The notes beneath the pieces are model-generated. The model was not told the origin of the DNA, did not search any database, and saw only the letters and a program-made list of their open reading frames with translations. From NCBI RefSeq assembly GCF_008973665.1, contig NZ_WACP01000010.1:62001-126000 (forward strand): a stretch of DNA of 64,000 nucleotides, written 5' to 3'. Shown one piece after another: positions 9,020-18,232 of the stretch. The DNA comes from Paenibacillus tengchongensis (lineage in GTDB: Bacteria; Bacillota; Bacilli; Paenibacillales; Paenibacillaceae). Numbering within the stretch: position 1 is the stretch's first letter; each line of letters starts with the position of its first letter. The position numbers and the translations under genes were made by a program.

Positions 9020-10585
9020 CTACTTGGTTGTGGCATACCATACATTGACTTCCTCGGCGCTCGCGCTGCCGCCGGCCGCATCATATTTGGCGGCAAAATC
9101 TGTTACGGCCTCCGGCGATTCTTCGCCGACGATGACCTTAACCGCGAAATCATTGATCATCTGATTCAGCGAGGCATTGTTCTTGGCGTATTCCGGCAGG
9201 GACGGCGCAAAAGCCAGCGGATCGGCCACCCGGCCCTCAGCCGGAATTTCCCTGTTCAGATAAGCAAAGCCTTCGAACAGCCGCTCATCCTTCTTGACGC
9301 GCGCCTGCCAGTAGATCGGATAGTTGACCTCGTCAATGCCGGTCAGATAGCTGCTGGCCAGGCCGCGCTCATCGGTGAAGATCGGCAGAATCGGGCTGTA
9401 CACGCCATCGCTGAAGGTGTAGTGCTTGCCTTCCTCGCCGAGCGAGATCAGCTTAAAGGTCTCCGGCTCCAGCTTCGCGTTGATCCACTTGATGGCATCC
9501 TCCGGATGTTTGGCCGATTTCGGGATGAATGTGATGCGGTCATAGCCTCCGCTCATTCCGATACCCATCTGGCCGTCCTTGCCCTTCAGCGGCGGCAGAT
9601 AAGCGAACTTCGCATCCGGGAAGTTCTTGTTCAGCGCGTCCGCCACGGTCGGAATATCATACCACGGCAGCTGAATGACTCCGATCTGTCCGCTGGTGAA
9701 CTTCTCCTTCAGCGTGGCATCCTTGTTGACGGCGAATTCCTTGTCAATGAGTCCCTGCTTGTAGAGATCGGCCATATACGTCAGGTACTCCTTGAAGCCC
9801 GGATTCTGGGCCGTGGACACCAGCTTGCCGTCCTGTTCGGTCCAGCCTGTGGCGATGCCGAAGGCTCCGGTAATATTGGCGACTGTCGCGAGTGCCCCGT
9901 CGATCGACATCGGAGCGCCTTTGCCGCCGGCGCCGCCCGGGTCTTTTTCCTGGAAGGCCTTCAGCACCGCAGTGAAATCATCGAGTGTGGTCGGCATTTC
10001 AAGGCCCAGCTTATCGAGCCAGTCGGTACGGATCATCAGGTTATAGCCGGCGAATTCGCTGGAACGGTTCGGAATGCTGTAGATTTTTCCGTCCACCTTC
10101 ATCGCTTCGAACGACGCTTCAGAGATGGATGCTTTAATGTTGTCGCCATACTTCTCAATCAGCGGGCCGAGATCCACCAGTGCGCCCATTTTGGCATAAT
10201 CGGTGTAAATGGCTTTGTCGCCGGCGATGGAAATCACGTCATAAGGCTCGGCGGATGAGATCAGCAGGTTCAGCTTATCCATCGCTTTGTCGGCCGGCAG
10301 CATTTCGTACTTCACCTTGTAGCCGGTCCGTTCTTCAATGACCTTGGCCAGCGGATGGGTGTTGTAGTCGTCCTTCGACCAGAGGTTCAGCACCCGCAGC
10401 TCCGGTTTGGTATCGCTTTCAGGTTTGTCAGTGGCAGGAGCCTCCGTTTTCGCCGGAGCCTTGGTGGCTGCGCCGCCGTTTGCGTTATTCTCGCCTGCGC
10501 TGTTGTTGCCGGATGATCCGCAGGCCGTTGCCGCCAGCACCAGTCCTGTGCCGAGCAGAAGTGACAACCATTTTCTGTTCTTCAT
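9020..10585 (-). CDS. extracellular solute-binding lipoprotein (sugar ABC importer)
   Basis: A 521-residue binding protein anchored outside the membrane. ATG 10585 follows GGAGGG. The signal peptide MKNRKWLSLLLGTGLVLAAT leads to a lipobox cysteine at residue 22 (TACGSSG), then an Asn/Ala/Lys-rich linker. The body (from about residue 60) has features of LplA-type family 1 binding proteins: NLWSKDDYNTHPLAKVIEE, WYDIP and AIKWINAKLEPE. It follows both permease genes, an order common in Paenibacillus LplBCA systems. No ATPase is encoded here, so a shared MsmX-like ATPase is likely. Ligand unknown; oligosaccharides are usual. Confidence 0.9.
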   Translation of the reverse strand: MKNRKWLSLLLGTGLVLAATACGSSGNNSAGENNANGGAATKAPAKTEAPATDKPESDTKPELRVLNLWSKDDYNTHPLAKVIEERTGYKVKYEMLPADKAMDKLNLLISSAEPYDVISIAGDKAIYTDYAKMGALVDLGPLIEKYGDNIKASISEASFEAMKVDGKIYSIPNRSSEFAGYNLMIRTDWLDKLGLEMPTTLDDFTAVLKAFQEKDPGGAGGKGAPMSIDGALATVANITGAFGIATGWTEQDGKLVSTAQNPGFKEYLTYMADLYKQGLIDKEFAVNKDATLKEKFTSGQIGVIQLPWYDIPTVADALNKNFPDAKFAYLPPLKGKDGQMGIGMSGGYDRITFIPKSAKHPEDAIKWINAKLEPETFKLISLGEEGKHYTFSDGVYSPILPIFTDERGLASSYLTGIDEVNYPIYWQARVKKDERLFEGFAYLNREIPAEGRVADPLAFAPSLPEYAKNNASLNQMINDFAVKVIVGEESPEAVTDFAAKYDAAGGSASAEEVNVWYATTK

Positions 10586-10656
10586 TCTTAATAACCCTCC
10601 TAATCTTGTGTGGGGGAACAGCATTTTGTATGAAACGCGCCGTTGCCGGTGCGGCT

Positions 10657-11532
10657 TCACCCTTTTACCGAGCCGATAAGCACTCCCTTGATGAAATACT
10701 TCTGCAGAAACGGATAGACGAACAGAATCGGGACCGTGGAAGCAACTACTGTTGCCGCCCGCACGCCTTCGGGGGACATGTTCATGAGATCGTCGATGCT
10801 TTTATTCAGCACATTGGTTGAGCTGGCGTTCATGACCACATCCTGCAGATAGAGCTGCAGCGTCTTCTTCGCCGTATCGTTGATATAGATCATCGGGCCG
10901 AAGTAATCATTCCAGAATCCGACGGCGTAGAACAGCGCAATGGTGGCGATGACCGGCATGCAGAGCGGCAAAATAATCCGGAACAGAATCGTATACGTCT
11001 TGGCCCCGTCGATCCGCGCCGATTCCTCCAGCGCCTCCGGGAGGCTTTCGTAATAGCTTTTGATTACCAGCATATTGAACACACTGATCATTCCCGGCAA
11101 AATCAGCACCCACAGGTTGTCGATCAGGTGCAGCTGCCGCATCAGCAGATAGTTCGGGATCAGCCCGCCGCTGAACAGCATCGTAAAGATGAACAGCACC
11201 ATGAAGAACGGCATGCCGGGCAGGTTGCCTTTGGACAACGGATACGCGGTAAGCGCTGTCATAAGAATCGAAATGAGCGTCCCGACGACAGTTACTCCTA
11301 CGGATATGCCGAAAGCCCGGAGGAAGGTGGACGAAGAAATGACTTCAGATATCGTATCCAGCTGGAAATCAACCGGGAAAATGCCGACCTTGCCGGAGGT
11401 AATCGCCCATTCCGCGCTGACTGCCTTTGAGAAGACATTCGCCAGCGGCAGCAGCATCATCAGTCCCAGCATGGTAAGGAACACATATACGGAGATGTCG
11501 AGCAGCCAATCGCCTTTGGTTCTGTGATTCAT
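10657..11532 (-). CDS. carbohydrate ABC transporter permease (LplC/YtcP-like)
   Basis: A 291-residue inner-membrane permease with six hydrophobic segments. It has the EAA loop ESARIDGAKTYTILFRIILP that docks the ATPase, and the usual C-terminal SVKG end. ATG 11532 follows GGAAGGAGGAAG. It lies 21 bp after the partner permease gene and 72 bp before the binding-protein gene, in one operon. Confidence 0.92.
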   Translation of the reverse strand: MNHRTKGDWLLDISVYVFLTMLGLMMLLPLANVFSKAVSAEWAITSGKVGIFPVDFQLDTISEVISSSTFLRAFGISVGVTVVGTLISILMTALTAYPLSKGNLPGMPFFMVLFIFTMLFSGGLIPNYLLMRQLHLIDNLWVLILPGMISVFNMLVIKSYYESLPEALEESARIDGAKTYTILFRIILPLCMPVIATIALFYAVGFWNDYFGPMIYINDTAKKTLQLYLQDVVMNASSTNVLNKSIDDLMNMSPEGVRAATVVASTVPILFVYPFLQKYFIKGVLIGSVKG

Positions 11533-11553
11533 GGTTGAAGCTTCCTCCTTCCG

Positions 11554-12519
11554 TTACCAGATTCCGCGCTTCAGGAATTTTCGGCTGACATAGTTGCCGG
11601 AGATAATCAGGATAAATCCGACGACGGAGTTAAAAAGTCCTACCGCGGTGCTGAAGCTGTAATCCATCTTGCCGAGGCCGATCCGGTAGACGAACGTCCC
11701 GATGACATCGCCGGTTTCATAGACGACCGGATTGTACATGGTCAGAATCTGCTCCGTGCCGGCATCCAATACCGAGCCCAGCCGGAGAATAAACATCAGC
11801 ACGATGGTTGGCATGATGCCCGGCAGCGAGATGTGCAGCATGCGGCGGATCCGGCCTGCGCCGTCAATGGCGGCGGCTTCGTATTGCTCCTGCTCGATGC
11901 CGGCAATGGCAGCGATGAAGACGATCGCATTCCAGCCGACCTCCTTCCAGCCCGCCGTGAATACCAGAAGGCTGCGGAAATACCGGTTATCAACGAAGAA
12001 GCCTACCGCCTCCCCGCCGAACCATTCGATCACATTGTTCACCAGTCCGCCCGAGGTGGACAGAATGGTAATGAACAGGCCTGAGATAATGACCCAGGAC
12101 AGAAAATGCGGCAAATAGATAATCGTCTGGATCGTACGCTTGAACGCCATGAGCCGCACTTCGTTCAGCACGAGGGCGATAAAAATCGGAATCGGAAACA
12201 GCAGCACGATTTTGTACACGCTGATCAGCAGCGTATTGGTGAAGACCTGGGCGAATTCCTCCGATTCGATCAGCTTGCGGAACTGTTCCAGCCCTACCCA
12301 TTCACTGCCCCTAATCCCCTCAAAAATATTGAACTCCTGGAATGCAATCAGCACACCGTAGAGCGGCGTATATTTGAACAGCAGCAGAAAGAGGAGGCCG
12401 GGGATCAGCAGTACGTAGTAATCCCTGTTTCTCCAGGCCAGCCGCCATCTGCCTGCGGCCTTGGCCTTCAAGGCCGGGGCTTTGCTCTTCCGGTGCAAAT
12501 CGGTGATGCCCGCTCCCAA
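11554..12519 (-). CDS. sugar ABC transporter permease (LplB-like)
   Basis: A 321-residue permease. TTG 12519 follows GGAGGTGAG with six-base spacing. After a basic cytoplasmic N-terminus it shows DYYVLLIPGLLFLLLF as the first helix and the EAA loop EAAAIDGAGRIRRMLHISLP around residues 215-235. It ends in SRKFLKRGIW, as LplB proteins do. It is the first transport gene of the operon, behind a possible separate promoter at about 12550. Confidence 0.92.
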   Translation of the reverse strand: MGAGITDLHRKSKAPALKAKAAGRWRLAWRNRDYYVLLIPGLLFLLLFKYTPLYGVLIAFQEFNIFEGIRGSEWVGLEQFRKLIESEEFAQVFTNTLLISVYKIVLLFPIPIFIALVLNEVRLMAFKRTIQTIIYLPHFLSWVIISGLFITILSTSGGLVNNVIEWFGGEAVGFFVDNRYFRSLLVFTAGWKEVGWNAIVFIAAIAGIEQEQYEAAAIDGAGRIRRMLHISLPGIMPTIVLMFILRLGSVLDAGTEQILTMYNPVVYETGDVIGTFVYRIGLGKMDYSFSTAVGLFNSVVGFILIISGNYVSRKFLKRGIW

Positions 12520-12549
12520 GATGACTCACCTCCATGGTTTGATGAGTCC

Positions 12550-12555
12550 ATTATA
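12550..12555 (-). promoter_or_regulatory. possible activator-dependent -10 element before the permease genes
   Basis: A perfect TATAAT on the minus strand lies 30 bp before the LplB start. No recognisable -35 box stands 16-19 bp upstream. That combination is expected for a promoter needing an activator such as the AraC-type regulator encoded two genes upstream; the link is inference. Confidence 0.4.
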
Positions 12556-12634
12556 ATTCCGCGGCCGGTAGGGCTTGTAGGTGGTAAGATGATTATTTCT
12601 GGTCTCTGGCGACTGTAATCTATCGGGTCACCCG

Positions 12635-14461
12635 TTATTCCGGTGCAACGGCTTTAATGCGCACAGTGACTGTCGTTCCTTGACCCGGCTCCGTATCGAT
12701 GGACAGCCCGTACTTGTTCCCGGCAAAATAGCGGATGCGCTCATGGACGTTATAGAGGCCGAAGGAGCCGCTTGCGCTGTCCGGCGCTTCGTCTGCGGAC
12801 GGTCCGGACAGCAGCCGCTTGGCCTGCTCCCGGCTCATGCCGGTACCGTCGTCCGTGACGCTCAGCACAATGTCCCCGCCCTCACGCCGCGCGGTGACGT
12901 TGATGCTTCCTTGCTTCCCTTTGGTCTTGCGGATACCATGCAGCAGGGCATTCTCCGCCAGCGGCTGCAGCGTCAGCTTCGGAATAACATAGGCGTCCAG
13001 GCCGGGCTCCGCATCAATGGTGAACGTAAAGGTCGAGGGGAATCGGTTCTGCTGAATCTCCAGAAACACCTTTACCAGGTTCAGCTCGTCTTCAATGCTG
13101 ACGTTGTCGCGGCCTTTGTTCAGGCTGAGTCGGAAATACCGGGCCAGTGATTCGATCATCTGGCTTGTATCCTCGGCACCGTGGGCAATCGCCGACCAGT
13201 TGATCATGTCCAGCGCGTTGTACAGGAAATGCGGATTGATCTGCGCCTGCAGCGTCCGCAGCTGGGCTTCGCGTTCCTGGATCTTCGCCTGGTAGGATTC
13301 CTCCATCACGTTGTTCAGCCGGCGGATCAGGTGATCGATGCTGCTCTCCAGCAGCCGGAAATCGCCGCCCGGCAGGGGACGCTGGTCCTCCAGCCAGCCG
13401 ACGCCCTCCTTGCGCATCATCCGCAGGATCATCTGCACTCTCCGCTGCATCTCCTGCACCATGAACATCATCAGCACGAACACCAGAATCAGGAACATGA
13501 CCGTAATTCCGGCCAGCGTGGCAATGCTGGTGAACTGGCTCAGCCCGGCGGCCCGGTCGGCGATTTCCCGCTGCGACACCTGCGCCACCAGCTTCCAGCC
13601 GGTCGCTGCGATCGTAGTGTAGACCACATGCACTTCCTGCCGCTCCTCTGTCCGCCTCAGCACCCCTTCCTCCGTACCGGCAACGGTATGAGCAAAGTCT
13701 TCCGGCAGCGTGCCGCTCTCCTGCATCATAGGCAAGCCTTCCTCCCCGGCGGGGCTGTAGATCAGTCTGCCCCCGGCATCCAGCAGCATCGGCGTGTACT
13801 TCTGCGAGAACTGCAGCTCGGACATGACCTCCGCAATCAATTCCTCCGGAATATCGAGCACCATCGCGCCGACAATCTCTTCGTAGGAATCCGGATTTCG
13901 CAGCAGCCTTGCCGCCGAGAAAATCCGTTTTTCCCCGGCATCCGTATAATTCTCTTCGTATACCCCGGTCCAGACCAACCCGCCCCCGGCTTCCAACACC
14001 GCCGGATACCACGGGTACCGCTCAATATCGGCCAGCGGATAGAGATTAATCCGGTCGCCGGCGAAGAGCCGCGAAGGCGCGGCGAACAGGCGCATCCGGT
14101 AAATATCCTCATTCACCCGGGCGCTGTCCGCCAGATAGCGCAGCTCCTTAATCTGCTGCAGCTGTGCGGTGACGCTCTCACCCGGCGCCAGATTGTCATA
14201 CAGCACATGGTTCATGAAGATTGCGTTGCTGCTGTCCCGGATATGGTCCAGCTTGTAGGTCAGGTTCATTCCGGCCTGCTTCAGCGTGAGCTGCATCGTA
14301 CGGGTCGCTTCCTGCTCCAGAATCCTGCTGGAACGCTCATAGAAGGAAGCCAGCATGATGCTGACGGGCAGCAAGATGAACACGGCGTAAGCCAGCAGCC
14401 ATTTCCGCGCCGCCAGCATTCCCTGGCCGAGTCCGGCCAGATCCCGCCACCGCAGTTTCAT
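12635..14461 (-). CDS. sensor histidine kinase (YesM family)
   Basis: A 608-residue membrane kinase. A first helix (WLLAYAVFILLPVSIMLASFY, about 20-40) and a second (LAGITVMFLILVFVLMMFMV, about 300-320) bracket a large extracytoplasmic sensor domain. A HAMP-like linker and coiled coil follow, then the LytS-type phosphoacceptor block QINPHFLYNALDMINW and an ATPase domain with PLAENALLHGI and VTDDGTGM. ATG 14461 is 49 bp after the regulator stop. With the YesN-like regulator it should sense a sugar or the loaded binding protein and control the importer. Confidence 0.92.
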   Translation of the reverse strand: MKLRWRDLAGLGQGMLAARKWLLAYAVFILLPVSIMLASFYERSSRILEQEATRTMQLTLKQAGMNLTYKLDHIRDSSNAIFMNHVLYDNLAPGESVTAQLQQIKELRYLADSARVNEDIYRMRLFAAPSRLFAGDRINLYPLADIERYPWYPAVLEAGGGLVWTGVYEENYTDAGEKRIFSAARLLRNPDSYEEIVGAMVLDIPEELIAEVMSELQFSQKYTPMLLDAGGRLIYSPAGEEGLPMMQESGTLPEDFAHTVAGTEEGVLRRTEERQEVHVVYTTIAATGWKLVAQVSQREIADRAAGLSQFTSIATLAGITVMFLILVFVLMMFMVQEMQRRVQMILRMMRKEGVGWLEDQRPLPGGDFRLLESSIDHLIRRLNNVMEESYQAKIQEREAQLRTLQAQINPHFLYNALDMINWSAIAHGAEDTSQMIESLARYFRLSLNKGRDNVSIEDELNLVKVFLEIQQNRFPSTFTFTIDAEPGLDAYVIPKLTLQPLAENALLHGIRKTKGKQGSINVTARREGGDIVLSVTDDGTGMSREQAKRLLSGPSADEAPDSASGSFGLYNVHERIRYFAGNKYGLSIDTEPGQGTTVTVRIKAVAPE

Positions 14462-14510
14462 AGAAGTATCACCACTTTCACTGCATGGAATAAGGCTGAC
14501 TGCGAACCGC

Positions 14511-16406
14511 TCATAAATACCGCTCCCTGTAGGCGCTCGGCGTACTGCCGGTCATTTTTTTGAACAGCTTGCTGAAGTGGCTCGGATCGGTATAACCGAC
14601 GGCATAACACACCTCATAGAATTTATGCTGCGGGTCGCGCAGTAATTGCTTCGCTTTGTCGATACGGACCTTCGTCAAATATTCGAACAGCGTCTCACCC
14701 GTCTCCTGCTTGAACAGCAGTCTGACATAGGTCGGGCTTAAGAATACGCCTCCGGCAATATCGGCTGCCGTCAGGTTGTCGGCATACCGCTCCTCGATCA
14801 GCCGCCGTACCCGCTCGATGATATCGCCGGCTTTGCCGCTGCGCTTTCCCTGCACAAACCCGCAGACCCCCTGCAAATAAGCACCGGTATACTCCAGCAG
14901 ATCGCGCATCGTCTCCTGCTGCATCACCTGCTTCCAGGCCTCCAGCTCCCGCGCTTCCCACTCCGGGCTCATGCCGCCCAGCTCCAGCAGCACCTGTCCG
15001 GATTGCAGAATCAAATGCAGGCTGACATTCTGCGCGTACCGCGGGCCGGCGCCCCGGTTCAGCTCCAGCTGCGCGAATATACGGTTTAGCTCACTCTGCA
15101 GACCTTCCTGATTTCCGGCCCGCAGCGCTCCTATGACCTTCTCGCCCCATTCCGCGGCAAAACGGTGCTGCAGATGCTCCCCGCCCTCCATGTTGTCCAT
15201 GGTCAGAATGCGATTTTTGCCCAAGTACCACTTCCGGTCGGCGGCGCCTTTGGCCTGGCGGTACGATGCAGGCGCCTCCGACAGCTGCCTGGCCCCTTCG
15301 CCCACGCCGATGGTTACACTGAGCTTCAGGTATTTGCGCAGACTGTCCCGGATCGCTTCCGCCAGCGTCAGCAGTTCAAGCTCGGGGGAGCCATCCGGTT
15401 CAGCCGGGTTAACCGGGTCCGTAAGGTCCACCGGGCTGACCGGGTCTGGTGAGCTCACCGGGTCTGCAGGGCGGATGCTGCCGCTGTCTCTGGGGCCTCC
15501 GTCCGCCGGGCCATCGGAGTTATCCCCATTCTTCCCGCTATCTTCGCTTTTCCCGGTCTCCCGTCTCTCCCTGATCTCTCCGTTATCTCCGCCGCCTTCG
15601 TTTGCTGTGCCTCCGTTTGCTGTGCCTCCCAAGCCTATCCACGGGTCCACAGCCGCTGCACTCAGCCCCTTCTGCGGCGGATGCGGCAGCAGAATGCCTA
15701 CATATTCGCCCGGCTCCTTCTCAAAGGCTACGCCGCGCATCCGTTCATCGATCAGTTCCTGAATGATGTTCAGCACCGTGTAAGACAGCAGCTGCCGGCC
15801 CCGCTCGGAGCGTGTATCCATCACCAGCGGCACATCGTCGATGACGATGACCATGATGATATAGCCTGCCGATGAGCGCAGCGGCAGCCCAAGGAACCGC
15901 AGCTTCTCCTCGATATGCTCCGGGGCCATGCTGTCGCTGATCACCGAGAGCAGAAATTTCTCGCGCAGCAGCGGCATGCTCTGCACCAGCTTGATCTGCA
16001 TCTCCTTCACCCGCTGCCGCTCACGCTCCTCGGCATCCAGCGCCTCCGTCACCCGGCTCAGCACCGCCGCCAGCTCCTTGCGGCTGACCGGCTTGAAGAC
16101 ATAATCGGCAGCATGGATCTGCAGCGCCGACTTCAAATATTCGGCATCGTTATGCCCGCTGATGAATACGATCTTCGTGCCGGGCAGAGCTTCGCGCACC
16201 CCGGCCGCCATCGTAATGCCGTCCATGGCAGGCATTTGCACATCGGTCAGCACAATGTCCGGCTTCAGCTCCCGGATCAGGGCCAGGCCGGTATCGCCGT
16301 CATCGGCCGTCCCGGCAAGCCGGATGCCAAGCGCTTCCCAATCCACATACTTGCGCAGCCCATTGACCACGGACGGCTCATCGTCAACAATCACCAGAGT
16401 TCTCAT
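14511..16406 (-). CDS. AraC-family response regulator (YesN-like) with a hypervariable linker
   Basis: A 631-residue regulator, longer than the roughly 500-540 usual for YesN. The receiver domain (1-125) has acidic residues D8/D9 and phospho-acceptor D55 in VLTDVQMPA. A coiled helix (residues about 120-145) and a mid domain follow. The C-terminal 100 residues form two AraC helix-turn-helix motifs (TAADIAGGVFLSPTYVRLLF and YEVCYAVGYTDPSHFSKLFK). Residues about 255-345 are a low-complexity insert: Gly/Asn repeats, a charged stretch, then DPV/PVD/PAEP repeats. It is the first gene of the sugar operon. Confidence 0.92.
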   Translation of the reverse strand: MRTLVIVDDEPSVVNGLRKYVDWEALGIRLAGTADDGDTGLALIRELKPDIVLTDVQMPAMDGITMAAGVREALPGTKIVFISGHNDAEYLKSALQIHAADYVFKPVSRKELAAVLSRVTEALDAEERERQRVKEMQIKLVQSMPLLREKFLLSVISDSMAPEHIEEKLRFLGLPLRSSAGYIIMVIVIDDVPLVMDTRSERGRQLLSYTVLNIIQELIDERMRGVAFEKEPGEYVGILLPHPPQKGLSAAAVDPWIGLGGTANGGTANEGGGDNGEIRERRETGKSEDSGKNGDNSDGPADGGPRDSGSIRPADPVSSPDPVSPVDLTDPVNPAEPDGSPELELLTLAEAIRDSLRKYLKLSVTIGVGEGARQLSEAPASYRQAKGAADRKWYLGKNRILTMDNMEGGEHLQHRFAAEWGEKVIGALRAGNQEGLQSELNRIFAQLELNRGAGPRYAQNVSLHLILQSGQVLLELGGMSPEWEARELEAWKQVMQQETMRDLLEYTGAYLQGVCGFVQGKRSGKAGDIIERVRRLIEERYADNLTAADIAGGVFLSPTYVRLLFKQETGETLFEYLTKVRIDKAKQLLRDPQHKFYEVCYAVGYTDPSHFSKLFKKMTGSTPSAYRERYL

Positions 16407-16573
16407 AAGCAGATTCCTTTCGCGCTATGCTAAATGGATTTCATTTACTTTCAACGATTAACCCAATTAAATACCATGCTGTCAAAATCTTCTGCAGGAA
16501 AAGATTAGAGGGCCTAGTACTTCCCTCGGACCCTGACTGTGCTGAAGAACATCCGCAATAAACCAATGCAAAA

Positions 16574-16650
16574 TAAAAGCATTTTCTACCTCTAGCTTCA
16601 ACTTATATTCTACTTTCAGAATATTAATGGAATTTCCCCCCTCTAATACG
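16574..16650. repeat. intergenic 51-bp-period repeat, locus A
   Basis: Units begin at 16574 (TAAAAGCATTTTCTACCTCTA) and 16625 (TAATGGAATTTCCCCCCTCT), exactly 51 bp apart. They resemble the units at 28558-28690 and 38733-38975. The rest of the 420-bp gap 16407-16825 shows no gene; it must also carry the promoter of the regulator operon, which was not found with confidence. Confidence 0.6.
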
Positions 16651-16825
16651 GTCCACTAATTTGCACCTGCCTGTTATTATAAGGTTTTTGCAAGCCCCTT
16701 TACTCCAATGCTGCCCGCTGCTTCCGCGCCATCCACTAACAACCGCCCGGATCACGCAACGCAAAAAAGACAGACGCGTCCGCCTGCCTGTCCAGCTCTT
16801 ATTCGCGCAACTCCGTGATGAGCGT

Positions 16826-17014
16826 TTAACGCATAAACGAAGGCTTCCGGTCCGAAACTCTGCCGCTCACAATCTCTATATACTCCACGTCCATGCCGTC
16901 CACTGACGGCCCCAGATAAATCTGCGATTGCATTGCCCGCCCGGTTCCGGGATGTGCCTTACGTTTATGGCTTACCGCTTTGCGGGGGCTTGCGGACGAC
17001 GCTTCTTTATTCAT
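16826..17014 (-). CDS. small basic protein coupled to the TIR-like gene
   Basis: A 62-residue protein from ATG 17014 (an in-frame GTG one codon earlier is possible), preceded by GGAGGG. Its ATGAATAA start region contains the TAA stop of the upstream TIR-like gene, so translation is likely coupled. The N-terminal half is basic and serine-rich (SSASPRKAVSHKRKAHPGTG); the C-terminal half (QIYLGPSVDGMDVEYIEIVSG) looks like a small beta structure. No family is recognised. Coupling suggests it works with the TIR protein, as partner, inhibitor or substrate; this is inference. Confidence 0.55.
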   Translation of the reverse strand: MNKEASSASPRKAVSHKRKAHPGTGRAMQSQIYLGPSVDGMDVEYIEIVSGRVSDRKPSFMR

Positions 17015-18029
17015 CACGAATCCCTCCTATCAGTTCTTTGATGGTGGAGAACAGATCATGATTAACTTCTTCAACATAAAATCTTAGCTGTTCCTCGGTC
17101 AGTTCCCGGTTCCCTGAGAAATGAACCGAAAGCACATGCTCCTTGCCCAAAGCATAGCACAGAACATATACCTGGGCAATCTGCTTCCGCCCGAAGAACG
17201 TCCAGTTGTCGGTGCCGTAAATTTTCAGCACAACAATCTGCTCTTCCTCCGTCTGCTTCCCCTCATTATCCGCCAGATGGTATCTCCGGCCTTTTCCTAC
17301 ATTTCCGCCGACCTGGCCGATATAATCCTCGTCCACCTGCGTCCAGATCGCCGCGCCTGTCACGCGGAATCCGGCCGGTACCAGAATGGAGTTCCGCACA
17401 GCCTCAGCCGCCGCCGCATAGCATTCCCCTGCATCGGGAATCGTCACATTGCGTAAATACTCCAGAAGCGACTGCAGCACACTGTCTTTTCGTGTCTGTA
17501 CGCTCTCCATCTCTTCAAGCAGCTCATGCCTTTGCCGGAATACCCCTTCGCTGGCCACCGCTGCCAATATCCGGCCGCAAGCAGTGGTAACCGCACTGTC
17601 CGGTCCCCTTGAATGATCGGCCATATATTTCAGCAGGGTAAGGCCATCCAGATCAGACGGCAGATGCAGGGAGACCGGCTGGTCTTCGCCGCCGGACGGC
17701 ACCGTATTGGGAATGATGCAGAAGACCCGTCTGCGGCCAAGGCGCCCCCAGAACAAGCCCATCTCGAATAACGTATTGTCACGGGTAACAAAGTAAGTCT
17801 GACCCCGGATGATGGCGACGTCCTCGGCGGCAAACACAAAGATGCCGAAATCGTTCGCATCCAGCTCCCGGTCCAATGCTTCCATAGTGTAGTCGTTGGG
17901 CAGAAATGTATTGGCGAACCAGGCATTCACTTCGACATGGAATTCGAGTCCTGCGGCAATCGCCTGAGCATAAGGAATCGCTTCGCGCGAGCTTCCGATA
18001 AACGCCCGGGGTCTTCTGTTCATCGTCAT
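17007..18029 (-). CDS. TIR-like (CAP12/PCTIR-type) protein with C-terminal GAF-like domain
   Basis: A 340-residue protein. The N-terminal domain (about 6-110) reads RAFIGSSRE, WFANTF, FGIFVFAAED and RDNTLFEMGLFWGRLGRRRVF. These match the CAP12/PCTIR TIR-like nucleotide-binding domain found in TIR-STING and other anti-phage NADase effectors; E89 in LFEMGLF is the expected catalytic glutamate. Residues about 183-335 have the strand/helix order of a GAF-like sensor (GAAIWTQVDEDYIG ... HVLSVHFSGNRELTEEQL). No cyclic-nucleotide synthase is nearby. A possible role is NAD-depleting defence triggered through the C-terminal domain; this is inference. AGGGG precedes ATG 18029. Confidence 0.72.
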   Translation of the reverse strand: MTMNRRPRAFIGSSREAIPYAQAIAAGLEFHVEVNAWFANTFLPNDYTMEALDRELDANDFGIFVFAAEDVAIIRGQTYFVTRDNTLFEMGLFWGRLGRRRVFCIIPNTVPSGGEDQPVSLHLPSDLDGLTLLKYMADHSRGPDSAVTTACGRILAAVASEGVFRQRHELLEEMESVQTRKDSVLQSLLEYLRNVTIPDAGECYAAAAEAVRNSILVPAGFRVTGAAIWTQVDEDYIGQVGGNVGKGRRYHLADNEGKQTEEEQIVVLKIYGTDNWTFFGRKQIAQVYVLCYALGKEHVLSVHFSGNRELTEEQLRFYVEEVNHDLFSTIKELIGGIRDE

Positions 18030-18232
18030 CGAATTATCCCCTTAGAGGTATAAATTGGACACCATGAAATTAAGTATACAGGCTCCTTCCGGCACTGGAA
18101 AGAGCCCCCGGTTCCCGGGCAGCCGGACATGTATACAGGAAGCCCTATCTTTGTCCCGTCGCCCATTCCCTCTGCCCCGCCGCCCGCACAAAAAAACTCC
18201 ACAACGGCGAACCCGCTGCGGAGCTGAAAGCT

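Noticed and set aside
7240-9048. Long plus-strand open frame opposite the FAD oxidoreductase
   Set aside because: It runs through a terminator hairpin and a repeat and is the shadow of a real gene.
13181-14563. Long plus-strand open frame opposite the histidine kinase
   Set aside because: His/Gln/Arg-rich shadow translation without a start signal.
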